A stretch of 64,000 bases of DNA from Phenylobacterium sp. (GTDB lineage Bacteria > Pseudomonadota > Alphaproteobacteria > Caulobacterales > Caulobacteraceae): the NCBI RefSeq assembly GCF_030698145.1, contig NZ_JAUYNW010000092.1, forward strand, positions 1-64,000. The letters run 5' to 3'. The notes under the pieces are model-generated. The model had not been told where the DNA came from. It made no database searches and saw only the letters and a program-made list of their open reading frames with translations. Shown here in pieces: positions 1-8,349 of the stretch (within the stretch, counting starts at the first letter, position 1; each line of letters begins with the position of its first letter). A program made the position numbers and the translations under genes.

Positions 1-864
1 GGTGAACATCTTGGCCGCGCGGTGCTGCAGGGCCTGGAAGGAGCCGATCACCTGGCCGAACTGCACGCGGACCTTGAGGTAGTCGAGGGTGACCTCGAAG
101 GCCTGGACCGCGGCGCCCAGCATCTCGGCGGCCACGCCCGCGCGGGCGCGGTCGAGGGTCTTTTCCAGCAGGTCCCAGCCGTTGTCGGCTTCACCGAGGA
201 CCGCGTCGGCGCCGACCTCGACATTGTCGAAGCTGACATTGGCCGCGCCGCGGCTGTCGGGGAGCGACTGGCGATTGCGTCTGTTCCCCTGGGCGTCGGC
301 GGGGACGACTAAGAGGGTGAGCCCCTTGGTGTCGCCCGGCGCGCCCGTGGTGCGGGCGCAGACGATGATCCCGCCCGCGGCCATGCCTTCCAGCACGAAG
401 CTCTTCGTGCCCGAGAGCTTGTAGCCCGCGCCGGCCTTCTCGGCCTTCAGCGCGGTCTTTTCCGGGGCGTGGTGGGCGCCTTCGTCGACGGCCAGCGTAC
501 CGACCGTCTCGCCGGCGGCGATCTTCGGCAGCCAGGCGCTCTTCTGGGCGTCGCTGCCGCCCAGCACCAGGGCGCTGGCGGCGCCGAGGCCCGAGGCCAG
601 CAGCGGGGAGGCGGTGAGCGTGCGGCCGGTTTCCTCGAGGATGAGGCCCAACGACAGGTAGCCGAAGTCGGACCCGCCGTATTCCTCGGGGATGATGACC
701 CCGGCCCAGCCCATCTCGGCCATCTCGTTCCAGGCGCCCACGTCGTAGCCCAGCTCGGCGCCGCTATCGCGCATCTTGCGGAAGGCGGTGACCGGGCTCT
801 TTTCCTGGGTCCAGCTCTTCGCGGCGTCGCGGAGCATGCTCTGTTCTTCGTTCAGAACGGCCAT
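1..864 (-). CDS. acyl-CoA dehydrogenase family protein (C-terminus runs off the window start)
   Basis: Manual reverse-strand translation from ATG at 864: MAVLNEEQSMLRDAAKSW...GWAGVIIPEEYGGSDFGY...; open to position 1, so absent from the ORF track. Confidence 0.85.
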   Translation of the reverse strand, partial: MAVLNEEQSMLRDAAKSWTQEKSPVTAFRKMRDSGAELGYDVGAWNEMAEMGWAGVIIPEEYGGSDFGYLSLGLILEETGRTLTASPLLASGLGAASALVLGGSDAQKSAWLPKIAAGETVGTLAVDEGAHHAPEKTALKAEKAGAGYKLSGTKSFVLEGMAAGGIIVCARTTGAPGDTKGLTLLVVPADAQGNRRNRQSLPDSRGAANVSFDNVEVGADAVLGEADNGWDLLEKTLDRARAGVAAEMLGAAVQAFEVTLDYLKVRVQFGQVIGSFQALQHRAAKMFT

Positions 865-920
865 TTCTAGTGTTTCCCTAAATCGATCTTCGAAAATTCG
901 GTTGTTGGTTCTGGAGCCGC

Positions 921-1055
921 TTTTCCTCCCCTGCGAAGCGGGGGAGGGGGACCATCCGAAGGATGGTGGAGGGGGCGAGGCCGGGCTCTGCGTCCGCGGC
1001 CGCCCCCTCCACCGCCTGCCGGCGGTCCCCCTCCCCCGTGAACGGGGGAGGAAAA
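921..1055. repeat. intergenic palindromic repeat element
   Basis: ttttcctcccc...ggggaggaaaa outer inverted repeat, with internal hairpins (accatccgaaggatggt) and C/G-rich tracts. Confidence 0.75.
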
Positions 1056-1063
1056 GGGGCGCC

Positions 1064-2272
1064 CTAGTTGTTCTGGGTGAGGTCCGGCAGGCCGAGGATC
1101 CGCTTGGAGATGATGTTGTTCTGCACCTCCTGGCTGCCGCCATAGATCGTGACAGCCTTGCCGCCGAGCCAGCCGCGCACCGCGCCCAGCTCCTCGGGCT
1201 TGAAGTCGTCGCCTTCCCAGCCCAGGCCCTGGTGACCCATGACTTCCAGGGTCAGTTCGGCCTTGTCCTGCATCCAGCGGGTGCCGGCGTTCTTCATGAT
1301 CGAGGTGGCGGCCGAGGGGCCGGAATTGCCCTTCGATTCCATCATCGCGCGCACGGCGGTCTGCTGGAAGGCGCGGCCGTCGATCTCGTTCATGATGATG
1401 CGGGTGCGCAGGTCGGTGTCGGCCAGGCGGCCCTTTTCGTCGACGCCCACATAGTCCTTGGCCAGCTTCGGCAGCGGCTTGACCGCCATGCCGAACCCGC
1501 CGCCGCCGCCCGCGCCCGAGAGGCCCGAGCGCTCATGCTGCAGGAGCCGCTTGGCGATGGACCAGCCGCCGTTCAGCGGGCCGACCAGGTTCTTCTTGTC
1601 GGCGATGGCGTCCGTGAAGAACGTCTCGCAGAAAGGAGAGTTGCCAGCGATCAGAGGAATCGGGCGAACTTCTACGCCCGGCTGATGCATCGTGAACAGG
1701 ACGAACGAGATGCCTTCATGTTTCTTCGCAGTATCCGTCCGCACGAGACAGAAGCACATGTCGGCGAATTGTGCGCCGCTGGTCCAGATTTTTTGGCCGT
1801 TGATGACGAAGTGGTCGCCTTTGTCTTCAGCCTTGCACTGAAGACTTGCCAGGTCGGACCCGGCGCCCGGCTCGCTGAAGCCCTGGCACCATTGCAGGTC
1901 GCCCCGGACGATCGGCGGGATGTGCTCTTTCTTCTGATCTTCCGTGCCGTATTCCAGCAGGGTCGGACCGAACATCATCACGCCCATGCCGCCGATGGGG
2001 TTATAGGCCCCGGCCCGGCCCAGCTCCTGCTGGATGATCCGGCCCTCGGCCGGCGACAGCCCGCCGCCGCCATAGGCCGCCGGCCAGGTGGGGACGCCCC
2101 ATCCTTTTTCGCCCATCGCCTTGCGCCAGGTTTCCTGGTCCGCGCTGGGTTTCGAGCGCTCTTCGCGCATCATCGGGTTCGGCCGCCCCTTCAGGGACGC
2201 CGGGAAGTTCGCCTCGATCCAGGTCCGCGCCTCGGTGCGGAAGGTGTCGAGATCGCCGCCAAAATCAGCCAT
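1064..2272 (-). CDS. acyl-CoA dehydrogenase family protein
   Basis: 402 aa; RWCQGFSEPGAGSDLASLQ, GQKIWTSGAQFAD, C-terminal IYGGSQEVQNNIISKRILGLP. Confidence 0.93.
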   Translation of the reverse strand: MADFGGDLDTFRTEARTWIEANFPASLKGRPNPMMREERSKPSADQETWRKAMGEKGWGVPTWPAAYGGGGLSPAEGRIIQQELGRAGAYNPIGGMGVMMFGPTLLEYGTEDQKKEHIPPIVRGDLQWCQGFSEPGAGSDLASLQCKAEDKGDHFVINGQKIWTSGAQFADMCFCLVRTDTAKKHEGISFVLFTMHQPGVEVRPIPLIAGNSPFCETFFTDAIADKKNLVGPLNGGWSIAKRLLQHERSGLSGAGGGGGFGMAVKPLPKLAKDYVGVDEKGRLADTDLRTRIIMNEIDGRAFQQTAVRAMMESKGNSGPSAATSIMKNAGTRWMQDKAELTLEVMGHQGLGWEGDDFKPEELGAVRGWLGGKAVTIYGGSQEVQNNIISKRILGLPDLTQNN

Positions 2273-2324
2273 CTAAAAAGTCTCCTTGAAAATTGGTCGT
2301 TCGAAACTCTGTGTTGTCATCACC

Positions 2325-3533
2325 CTAGTGGCTCTGGGTCAGGTCCGGGAGTCCCAGGATCCGCTTGGAGATGATGTTGTTCTGCACCTCGTTGGAGCCG
2401 CCATAGATCGAGCCGGCCTTGCCCGAGAGCCACGAGCGCACCGCGGCCCGCTCCTCGTCGGAGAAGCCGTCGCCCGACCAGCCCAGGCCCTGATGGCCCA
2501 TGAACTCCAGGGTCAGTTCGGCCCGGTCCTGGGCGACCTTCATATTGGCGTTCTTCATGATCGAGGTGGCGGCGCTGGGGCCCGAATTGCCCTTGGCCTC
2601 CAGGGCCGCACGGCGAACCGTGAGCTGCAGGGCCTTCTGGTCGATCTCGTTCATGACGATGCGGGTGCGCAGGTCGGAGTCCGCCAGCCGGCCCTGGTCG
2701 TCGGCGCCCACATACTTCTTGGCGATGACGCCCAGCGCGTCGGGCTTCACGCCCCCGCCGCGCGAACCGTTCATGCCCGAACGCTCATGCTGCAGCAGCC
2801 GCTTGGCCACGCTCCAGCCGCCGTTCAGCGGGCCGATCAGGTTTTCCTTGGGGACCTTCACGTCGGTGATGAAGGTTTCGCAGAACGGTGAGTTGCCTGC
2901 TATAAGCAGAATTGGCCGAACCTCGACACCCGGCTGGTGCATCTCGAAGACCACGAAGGAAATGCCTTCGTGCTTCTTGGTCGTGTCGGTGCGGACCAGG
3001 CAGAAGATCATGTCGGCGTACTGGGCGCCGCTTGTCCAAATCTTGGATCCATTGACCAGGAAGTGGTCGCCCTTGTCTTCGGCACGGGTCTGAAGACTTG
3101 CCAGGTCGGAACCGGCCCCCGGCTCGGAGAAGCCCTGGCACCAGCGGATCTTGGCGGTGACGATGTCGGGGATCCACTTCTGCTTCTGCTCTTCGGTGCC
3201 GTATTCCAGCAGGGTCGGGCCGAACATGCCCACGCCCATGCCGCCGATCGGGTTGACCGCGCCGATGGCGGCCATCTCCTGCTGCAATACCCGAGCCTCG
3301 GAAGGCGCGAGACCGCCGCCGCCGTAAGCCGCTGGCCAGGTGGGGACGCCCCAGCCCCGCGCGCCCATGCGTTCCTTCCAGACCGCCCAGTCGCCGGTCG
3401 CCTCTGCGGGGCTCATGGCCAGGGCCTGCAGCGTCTCGGGATCGCCGCGCAGGGACTTCGGAAAATTGTCTTCAAGCCAGGTGCGCGCGTCGGCGCGGAA
3501 GGCTTCCAAATCGGAGCCGCCAAAGTCAGCCAT
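2325..3533 (-). CDS. acyl-CoA dehydrogenase family protein
   Basis: 402 aa; close paralog of 1064..2272; IYGGSNEVQNNIISKRILGLP. Confidence 0.93.
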   Translation of the reverse strand: MADFGGSDLEAFRADARTWLEDNFPKSLRGDPETLQALAMSPAEATGDWAVWKERMGARGWGVPTWPAAYGGGGLAPSEARVLQQEMAAIGAVNPIGGMGVGMFGPTLLEYGTEEQKQKWIPDIVTAKIRWCQGFSEPGAGSDLASLQTRAEDKGDHFLVNGSKIWTSGAQYADMIFCLVRTDTTKKHEGISFVVFEMHQPGVEVRPILLIAGNSPFCETFITDVKVPKENLIGPLNGGWSVAKRLLQHERSGMNGSRGGGVKPDALGVIAKKYVGADDQGRLADSDLRTRIVMNEIDQKALQLTVRRAALEAKGNSGPSAATSIMKNANMKVAQDRAELTLEFMGHQGLGWSGDGFSDEERAAVRSWLSGKAGSIYGGSNEVQNNIISKRILGLPDLTQSH

Positions 3534-3583
3534 GAAAATTCTCCCTAATATTCATTATCTTAGCAAAGACTATAGCATGAAGC

Positions 3584-4819
3584 CTAGGTCGCGGGGAGAG
3601 CCCCCGTGGTCTTCGGATCGGGCAGGGCCAGTACGCGCTTGGCCACGACGTTGAGGTTGATCTCCGACGTGCCGCCCTCGATGGAATTGCCCTTCGAGCG
3701 CAGCCAGGTCCGCACCGCGGCCAGCTCCGGCCCGTCGAACCCATCGCCTTCCCAGCCCAGGCCGCTGGAGCCCAGGGCCTCGACGATCAGTTCGTTGCGG
3801 TCCATGGCGACCTTGGCGCCGGCATACTTCATGATCGAAGTGGCGGCCGAGGGTCCGTTCCCCGCCTTGGCCTCGTCGGCGGCGCGGCGCACGGTGAGCT
3901 GGAAGGCGCGGACCTCCATCAGGTGCTCGGTCACCCGCCGGCGCAGGTCGGGGTCCGCCAGCCGGCCGGCCTCGTCGACGCCCACATAGTCCTTGGCGGC
4001 GTGCAGCACGGTCAGCGCGGCGACCGGCGCCCCGATCGACCCGCCGCCCAGTCCCGCCGAGATGTTGTCGCGCTCGAACTGCAGCAGCCGCTTGGCCACC
4101 GTCCAGCCGCCGTTCAGCGGCCCGAACAGCTGATCCTTCGGCACCTTCACCTCGGTGAAGAACGTCTCGCAGAACGGCGAGGTCCCGTTGATCAGCCGGA
4201 TCGGCCGCACCTCGACCCCGGGCGACTTCATGTCGATCAGCAGGAAGGAGATGCCCTCATGCTTCTTGGAGGTGTCGGTGCGCACCAGGCAGAAGCACCA
4301 GTCGGCGAGGTTGGCGCCGCTCGTCCAGATTTTTGAGCCCGTCACCAGATAGTGGTCGCCCTTGTCCTCGGCGCGGGTCTGCAGGCCCGCCAGGTCGGAC
4401 CCGGCGCCCGGTTCCGAATAGCCCTGGCACCAGCGAACCGAGCCGGTGACGATCCCGGGCAGGTGCTGGCGTTTCAGCTCCTCGGTCCCGTATTCCACCA
4501 GAGTCGGGCCGAACATCATCACGCCCATGCCGCCGATCGGGTTGCGGGCGCCGATCCTGGCCATCTCCTCGGCCAGGACCCGGGCCTCGGCGCGCGACAG
4601 TCCGCCGCCGCCGTACTGGGCCGGCCAGGTGGGTGTGCCCCAGCCCCGCGACCCCATGGCTTCGCGCCACTGCTTGGCCGCCGGGCTTTCCTTGCCGCCC
4701 TGGGCCGCGGCCAGCTGGGCGGCGGGATCGGCCTTGAGTTCGGCCGGGAAGTTGGCCTCAAGCCACGCCTTCGCATCCGCGCGGAAGGCCTGCGTGTCGT
4801 CGCCGCCGAAATCAGCCAT
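3584..4819 (-). CDS. acyl-CoA dehydrogenase family protein
   Basis: 411 aa; RWCQGYSEPGAGSDLAGLQTRAEDKGDHYLVTGSKIWTSGAN; SIEGGTSEINLNVVAKRVLALP. Confidence 0.93.
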   Translation of the reverse strand: MADFGGDDTQAFRADAKAWLEANFPAELKADPAAQLAAAQGGKESPAAKQWREAMGSRGWGTPTWPAQYGGGGLSRAEARVLAEEMARIGARNPIGGMGVMMFGPTLVEYGTEELKRQHLPGIVTGSVRWCQGYSEPGAGSDLAGLQTRAEDKGDHYLVTGSKIWTSGANLADWCFCLVRTDTSKKHEGISFLLIDMKSPGVEVRPIRLINGTSPFCETFFTEVKVPKDQLFGPLNGGWTVAKRLLQFERDNISAGLGGGSIGAPVAALTVLHAAKDYVGVDEAGRLADPDLRRRVTEHLMEVRAFQLTVRRAADEAKAGNGPSAATSIMKYAGAKVAMDRNELIVEALGSSGLGWEGDGFDGPELAAVRTWLRSKGNSIEGGTSEINLNVVAKRVLALPDPKTTGALPAT

Positions 4820-4893
4820 GTAAATTCGCCTTCAAAATATGGTCGTTCAGATAGATCGCCGCCGCCCGAAAAATAGGACGCCGCCGGGATAGC

Positions 4894-6117
4894 CTACTTC
4901 GGATCGGGCAGGCCCAGAACCCGCTTGGCCACCACATTGACGTTTACTTCCGACGTGCCGCCCTCGATGGAGTTGCCCTTCGAGCGCAGCCAGCCGTGGG
5001 TGGCGACGAGCTCGGCGGGGCTGAAGCCCTCGCCCTCCCAGCCGAGACCCTGATGGCCCATGGTCTCGACCATGAGCTCGGAGCGTTCCTGCGCGAAGGT
5101 GGCCGCCGCGTACTTGATGATCGAGGTGGCCGCCGAGGGACCGTTGGAGGCCCGCGCCTCGGCCGCGGTCCGGGCGATCGTCTTGTAAAGGCAGTCGAAG
5201 TCCATCTTGTTCTTGGTGATCCGCATCCGCAGGTCGCGGTCGTCCACGCGGCCATGGCTGTCGGACCCCAGATAGGTCTTGGCCATCTGGCCGAGGTCGC
5301 CCGCCGAGCCGCCCGCGCCGCCCCCGCTGCCGAAGCCGCCGGAGATGTTCTGGCGCTCGTACTGCAGCAGCCGCTTGGCGATCTCCCAGCCGCCGTTGAC
5401 CTTGCCCACCAGATTGTCCTTGGGGATCTTCACGTCGGTGAAGAAGGTCTCGCAGAACGGGCTCTCACCGGAGATCAGCTTGATCGGCCGGGTCTCGACG
5501 CCAGGGGTGGTCATGTCGATCAAGACGAAGGAAATGCCTTCATGTTTCTTGGTCGTATCGGTACGAACCAGGCAAAAACACCAGTCCGCCTTGTTGGCGT
5601 AAGACGTCCAGACCTTTTGGCCATTGATCAACCAGTGATCGCCCTTGTCTTCGCACCGCGTTGCTAGAGATGCCAGGTCAGAACCTGCACCGGGTTCAGA
5701 ATAACCTTGGCACCAACGGAAATCACCATTGATGATCTTAGGAAGATGCTCGCGTTTCTGTTCCTCGGTCGCATATTCCAGCAGCACGGGGCCCAGCATC
5801 CAGACGCCGAAGGAGGCCAGAGGCGGGCGGTAGCGGCCGGCGGACATCTCCTGGTCCAGCACCCGGGCCTGGGCGGGGGTAAGGCCGCCGCCGCCATAGG
5901 CCGCGGGCCAGCCCGGCGCGGTCCAGCCCTTTTCGGCGGCCCGCCGCATCCAGACGCTCTGGGGATCGGAGGAGCCGGCGAACGCCCGTCCGCCCCAGAT
6001 GGCTTCCGGATCGGTCTGCGCCTTCGGATCGCGCAGTTCGGCGGGATAGTTGGCTTCCAGCCAATCGCGCACTTCGACACGGAACGCGTCGAGTTCACCG
6101 GCGCCGAAGTCGGCCAT
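4894..6117 (-). CDS. acyl-CoA dehydrogenase family protein
   Basis: 407 aa; same family; SIEGGTSEVNVNVVAKRVLGLPDPK. Confidence 0.93.
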   Translation of the reverse strand: MADFGAGELDAFRVEVRDWLEANYPAELRDPKAQTDPEAIWGGRAFAGSSDPQSVWMRRAAEKGWTAPGWPAAYGGGGLTPAQARVLDQEMSAGRYRPPLASFGVWMLGPVLLEYATEEQKREHLPKIINGDFRWCQGYSEPGAGSDLASLATRCEDKGDHWLINGQKVWTSYANKADWCFCLVRTDTTKKHEGISFVLIDMTTPGVETRPIKLISGESPFCETFFTDVKIPKDNLVGKVNGGWEIAKRLLQYERQNISGGFGSGGGAGGSAGDLGQMAKTYLGSDSHGRVDDRDLRMRITKNKMDFDCLYKTIARTAAEARASNGPSAATSIIKYAAATFAQERSELMVETMGHQGLGWEGEGFSPAELVATHGWLRSKGNSIEGGTSEVNVNVVAKRVLGLPDPK

Positions 6118-6262
6118 GGAGTCCTCCCTGGATTTTCCGCCACCTTAGCGTCGGGGCCGGCAGGAGCAAGGGAGACGAAACAGTTGTTTGATCGTGCGTG
6201 ACGCTGCATCGCCGGCAAATCGCGCTATAGCTTCGGCCAACTGAGGCGGTGCTGGCGGACGT

Positions 6263-7930
6263 ATGCGACTTTGGCGTGAACTGAGGCCGGCGGTGTTCGC
6301 GGCGGCGCCGACCCTGGCCGCGGCCCTCAGCCTGACCGCGGGCGTCATGCTCCTGGCCTCGGGCGCCACGCCATCCATCCCCGACCGCTTCCTGGCGCTC
6401 TACAAAGTCACCCCGGTCGTGCTGATCGAGGTCAGCCACTTCCTCTCCAGCATCATGGGCCTGGTGCTGGTCCTGCTGGCCTTCGGGCTGCGCGCGCGGC
6501 TGGACGCGGCCTGGGCCGCGGCGGTGGCGGTCTTGCTCGTCACCGCGCCGTTGGCCCTGCTCAAGGGCTTCGCCTGGGAAGAGGCCGCGGCCCTGGCCCT
6601 GATGGCGGTGGTGCTGATCCCGTTGCACGGCGCCTTCCCGCGCAAGGCGCGGCTGTCCAGCATGGAGGTGACGCCCGGCTGGCTGTTTTCGGCCTTCGCG
6701 GTGGTCGCCGGCGCGGGCCTGCTCGGCCTGTGGTCGTTCCAGCACGCCGACTATGGTGACATGCCGTTCTGGGCGGTGATGGCAGACGACGACGCTGCGC
6801 GCGCGGTCCGCGGCTGGGCGGGCGCCGCGGTGCTGTTGTTCGCCTTCGGGGTCTGGCGGCTGATCGCCTCGGCGGCCACGCCCAAGGTGGTCGGCGAGTC
6901 CGACCCCGAGCTCGCCCGGATCCGCGGCATCCTGGCCAAGGCCGAGGAGGCCGAACCCGGCTCGAACCTGGCCTTGCTGGGCGACAAGCGGTTCATCTTC
7001 TCGCCGTCGGGAGAGAGTTTCCTGATGTTCGGCGTGCGGGGCCGTTCCTGGATCTCGCTGGGCGCGCCCGTCGGCCGCCGCGACGAACGCATGGACCTGC
7101 TCTGGCGCTTCCGGGAGCTGGCCGACGCCCATGCCGCGCGGCCTGGCTTCTATGGCTTGGACGCCGAACACCTGCCCGACATCGTCGAGCTGGGCTTCTC
7201 GATCTCGAAGGTGGGAGAGGCCGCCGCCGTCGCCCTGGACAGCTTCAGCATCGAGGGCACCAAGCGCGGCAATCTGCGGCGGGCCTGGCGTCAGGCCTGC
7301 GATGGCGGCGCGCGCTTCGAGGTCGTGCCGCCGGAGGGCGTGTGGGCGATCATGCCGGAGTTGCAGGCGATTTCCGACGCCTGGCTGGTACACCACGCCG
7401 GCGGCGACAAGAGCTTCTCCATGGGCGGCTTCTACCCCAACTACGTCGCCGAGTTCCCGGTGGGGATCGTGCGTTTCGAGGGGCGCATCGTGGCCTTCGC
7501 CACCCTCTGGGTGACCGCGGCCAAGACCTCGTTCTCCATGGACCTGATGCGCTACGTCGAGGACGGGCCCCGGCGGATCATGGACTACCTGTTCGTCGAG
7601 CTGATCGAGTGGGGCCGGGCCCAGGGGTATCAGGCCATCGATTTCGGCATGGCGCCCCTGTCGGGCCTGGACGACCGGCCGCTGGCGCCGGTGCTGTCGC
7701 GCGTCGGGGCGCTGATCTTCGAGCGGGGCGAGGACATCTACAACTTCCAGGGCGTGCGCTCGTACAAGGGCAAGTACGACCCGGTCTGGCGGCCCCGCTA
7801 CATCGCCGCGCCCAACAGGTGGTCGATCCCGCTGATCCTGGCCGACATGGGCCTGCTCACCTCGGGCGGCATGGCCAGCCTCGCCAAGCGCCCGAAACGC
7901 GGGGAGGAGGCGCAACCGATCGCGGCCTAG
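6263..7930 (+). CDS. mprF: MprF-like phosphatidylglycerol lysyltransferase (DUF2156 C-terminal domain, N-terminal TM segments)
   Basis: 555 aa; hydrophobic N-terminal half; soluble domain with FSPSGESFLMFGVRGRSWISLGAPVG, FYGLDAEHLP, IDFGMAPLSGLDDRPLAP, FQGVRSYKGKYDPVWRPRYIA. Confidence 0.85.
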   Translation: MRLWRELRPAVFAAAPTLAAALSLTAGVMLLASGATPSIPDRFLALYKVTPVVLIEVSHFLSSIMGLVLVLLAFGLRARLDAAWAAAVAVLLVTAPLALLKGFAWEEAAALALMAVVLIPLHGAFPRKARLSSMEVTPGWLFSAFAVVAGAGLLGLWSFQHADYGDMPFWAVMADDDAARAVRGWAGAAVLLFAFGVWRLIASAATPKVVGESDPELARIRGILAKAEEAEPGSNLALLGDKRFIFSPSGESFLMFGVRGRSWISLGAPVGRRDERMDLLWRFRELADAHAARPGFYGLDAEHLPDIVELGFSISKVGEAAAVALDSFSIEGTKRGNLRRAWRQACDGGARFEVVPPEGVWAIMPELQAISDAWLVHHAGGDKSFSMGGFYPNYVAEFPVGIVRFEGRIVAFATLWVTAAKTSFSMDLMRYVEDGPRRIMDYLFVELIEWGRAQGYQAIDFGMAPLSGLDDRPLAPVLSRVGALIFERGEDIYNFQGVRSYKGKYDPVWRPRYIAAPNRWSIPLILADMGLLTSGGMASLAKRPKRGEEAQPIAA

Positions 7931-8130
7931 CGCCCGGTCGCCACGCCCAGCAGGTTCACCACGTGGACCGCGAGGAACAGGCCAAGGGTCGCGGACGTGA
8001 CCATGATGAAGCGCCACGGCGCCAGCCGGGGTCCCTTGGCGAAATCCGGCGGCTGGGCGCCGCGCCAGCCCGCGAAGGCGGCCAGCGCCAGCAGGACGGC
8101 GCAGAGCGCGAGGGAGACGGGCAGGGTCAT
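7927..8130 (-). CDS. small membrane protein, hypothetical
   Basis: MTLPVSLALCAVLLALAAFAGWRG...FIMVTSATLGLFLAVHVVNLLGVATGR; two predicted hydrophobic segments; stop overlaps the end of the mprF-like gene. Confidence 0.6.
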   Translation of the reverse strand: MTLPVSLALCAVLLALAAFAGWRGAQPPDFAKGPRLAPWRFIMVTSATLGLFLAVHVVNLLGVATGR

Positions 8131-8187
8131 CTGCGACGGCGTACCGCAGCCGCGCGCCCGGGGCAAAGGTGAAGCAGGCCTTAATTC

Positions 8188-8202
8188 TTAACGACCCGTT
8201 AA
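8188..8202. promoter_or_regulatory. candidate CtrA binding site (TTAA-N7-TTAA)
   Basis: ttaa-cgacccg-ttaa about 150 bp upstream of the podJ-like start; GANTC at 8218-8222 and 8344-8348. Confidence 0.65.
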
Positions 8203-8349
8203 CTCAACGGGCGCTTGGATTCATTGGGGCCAAGACTTTGCGCCGCCGTCCACAGGCAATCGCACCGGACGCTATATATAGTGGCGACCACGCGTTTACA
8301 CCCCAAGGATCGGTAGCTAGCGTCGAGGATAGGCGGGGAGAACGATTCG

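Noticed and set aside
776-2374. 532-aa plus-strand ORF
   Set aside because: Antisense to the ACAD at 1064..2272, which has clear family motifs; Ala/Gly/Arg/His-rich translation typical of high-GC shadow frames
6095-8017. 640-aa minus-strand ORF
   Set aside because: Antisense shadow of the mprF-like gene; low-complexity His/Arg/Gln/Gly composition and no recognisable domain
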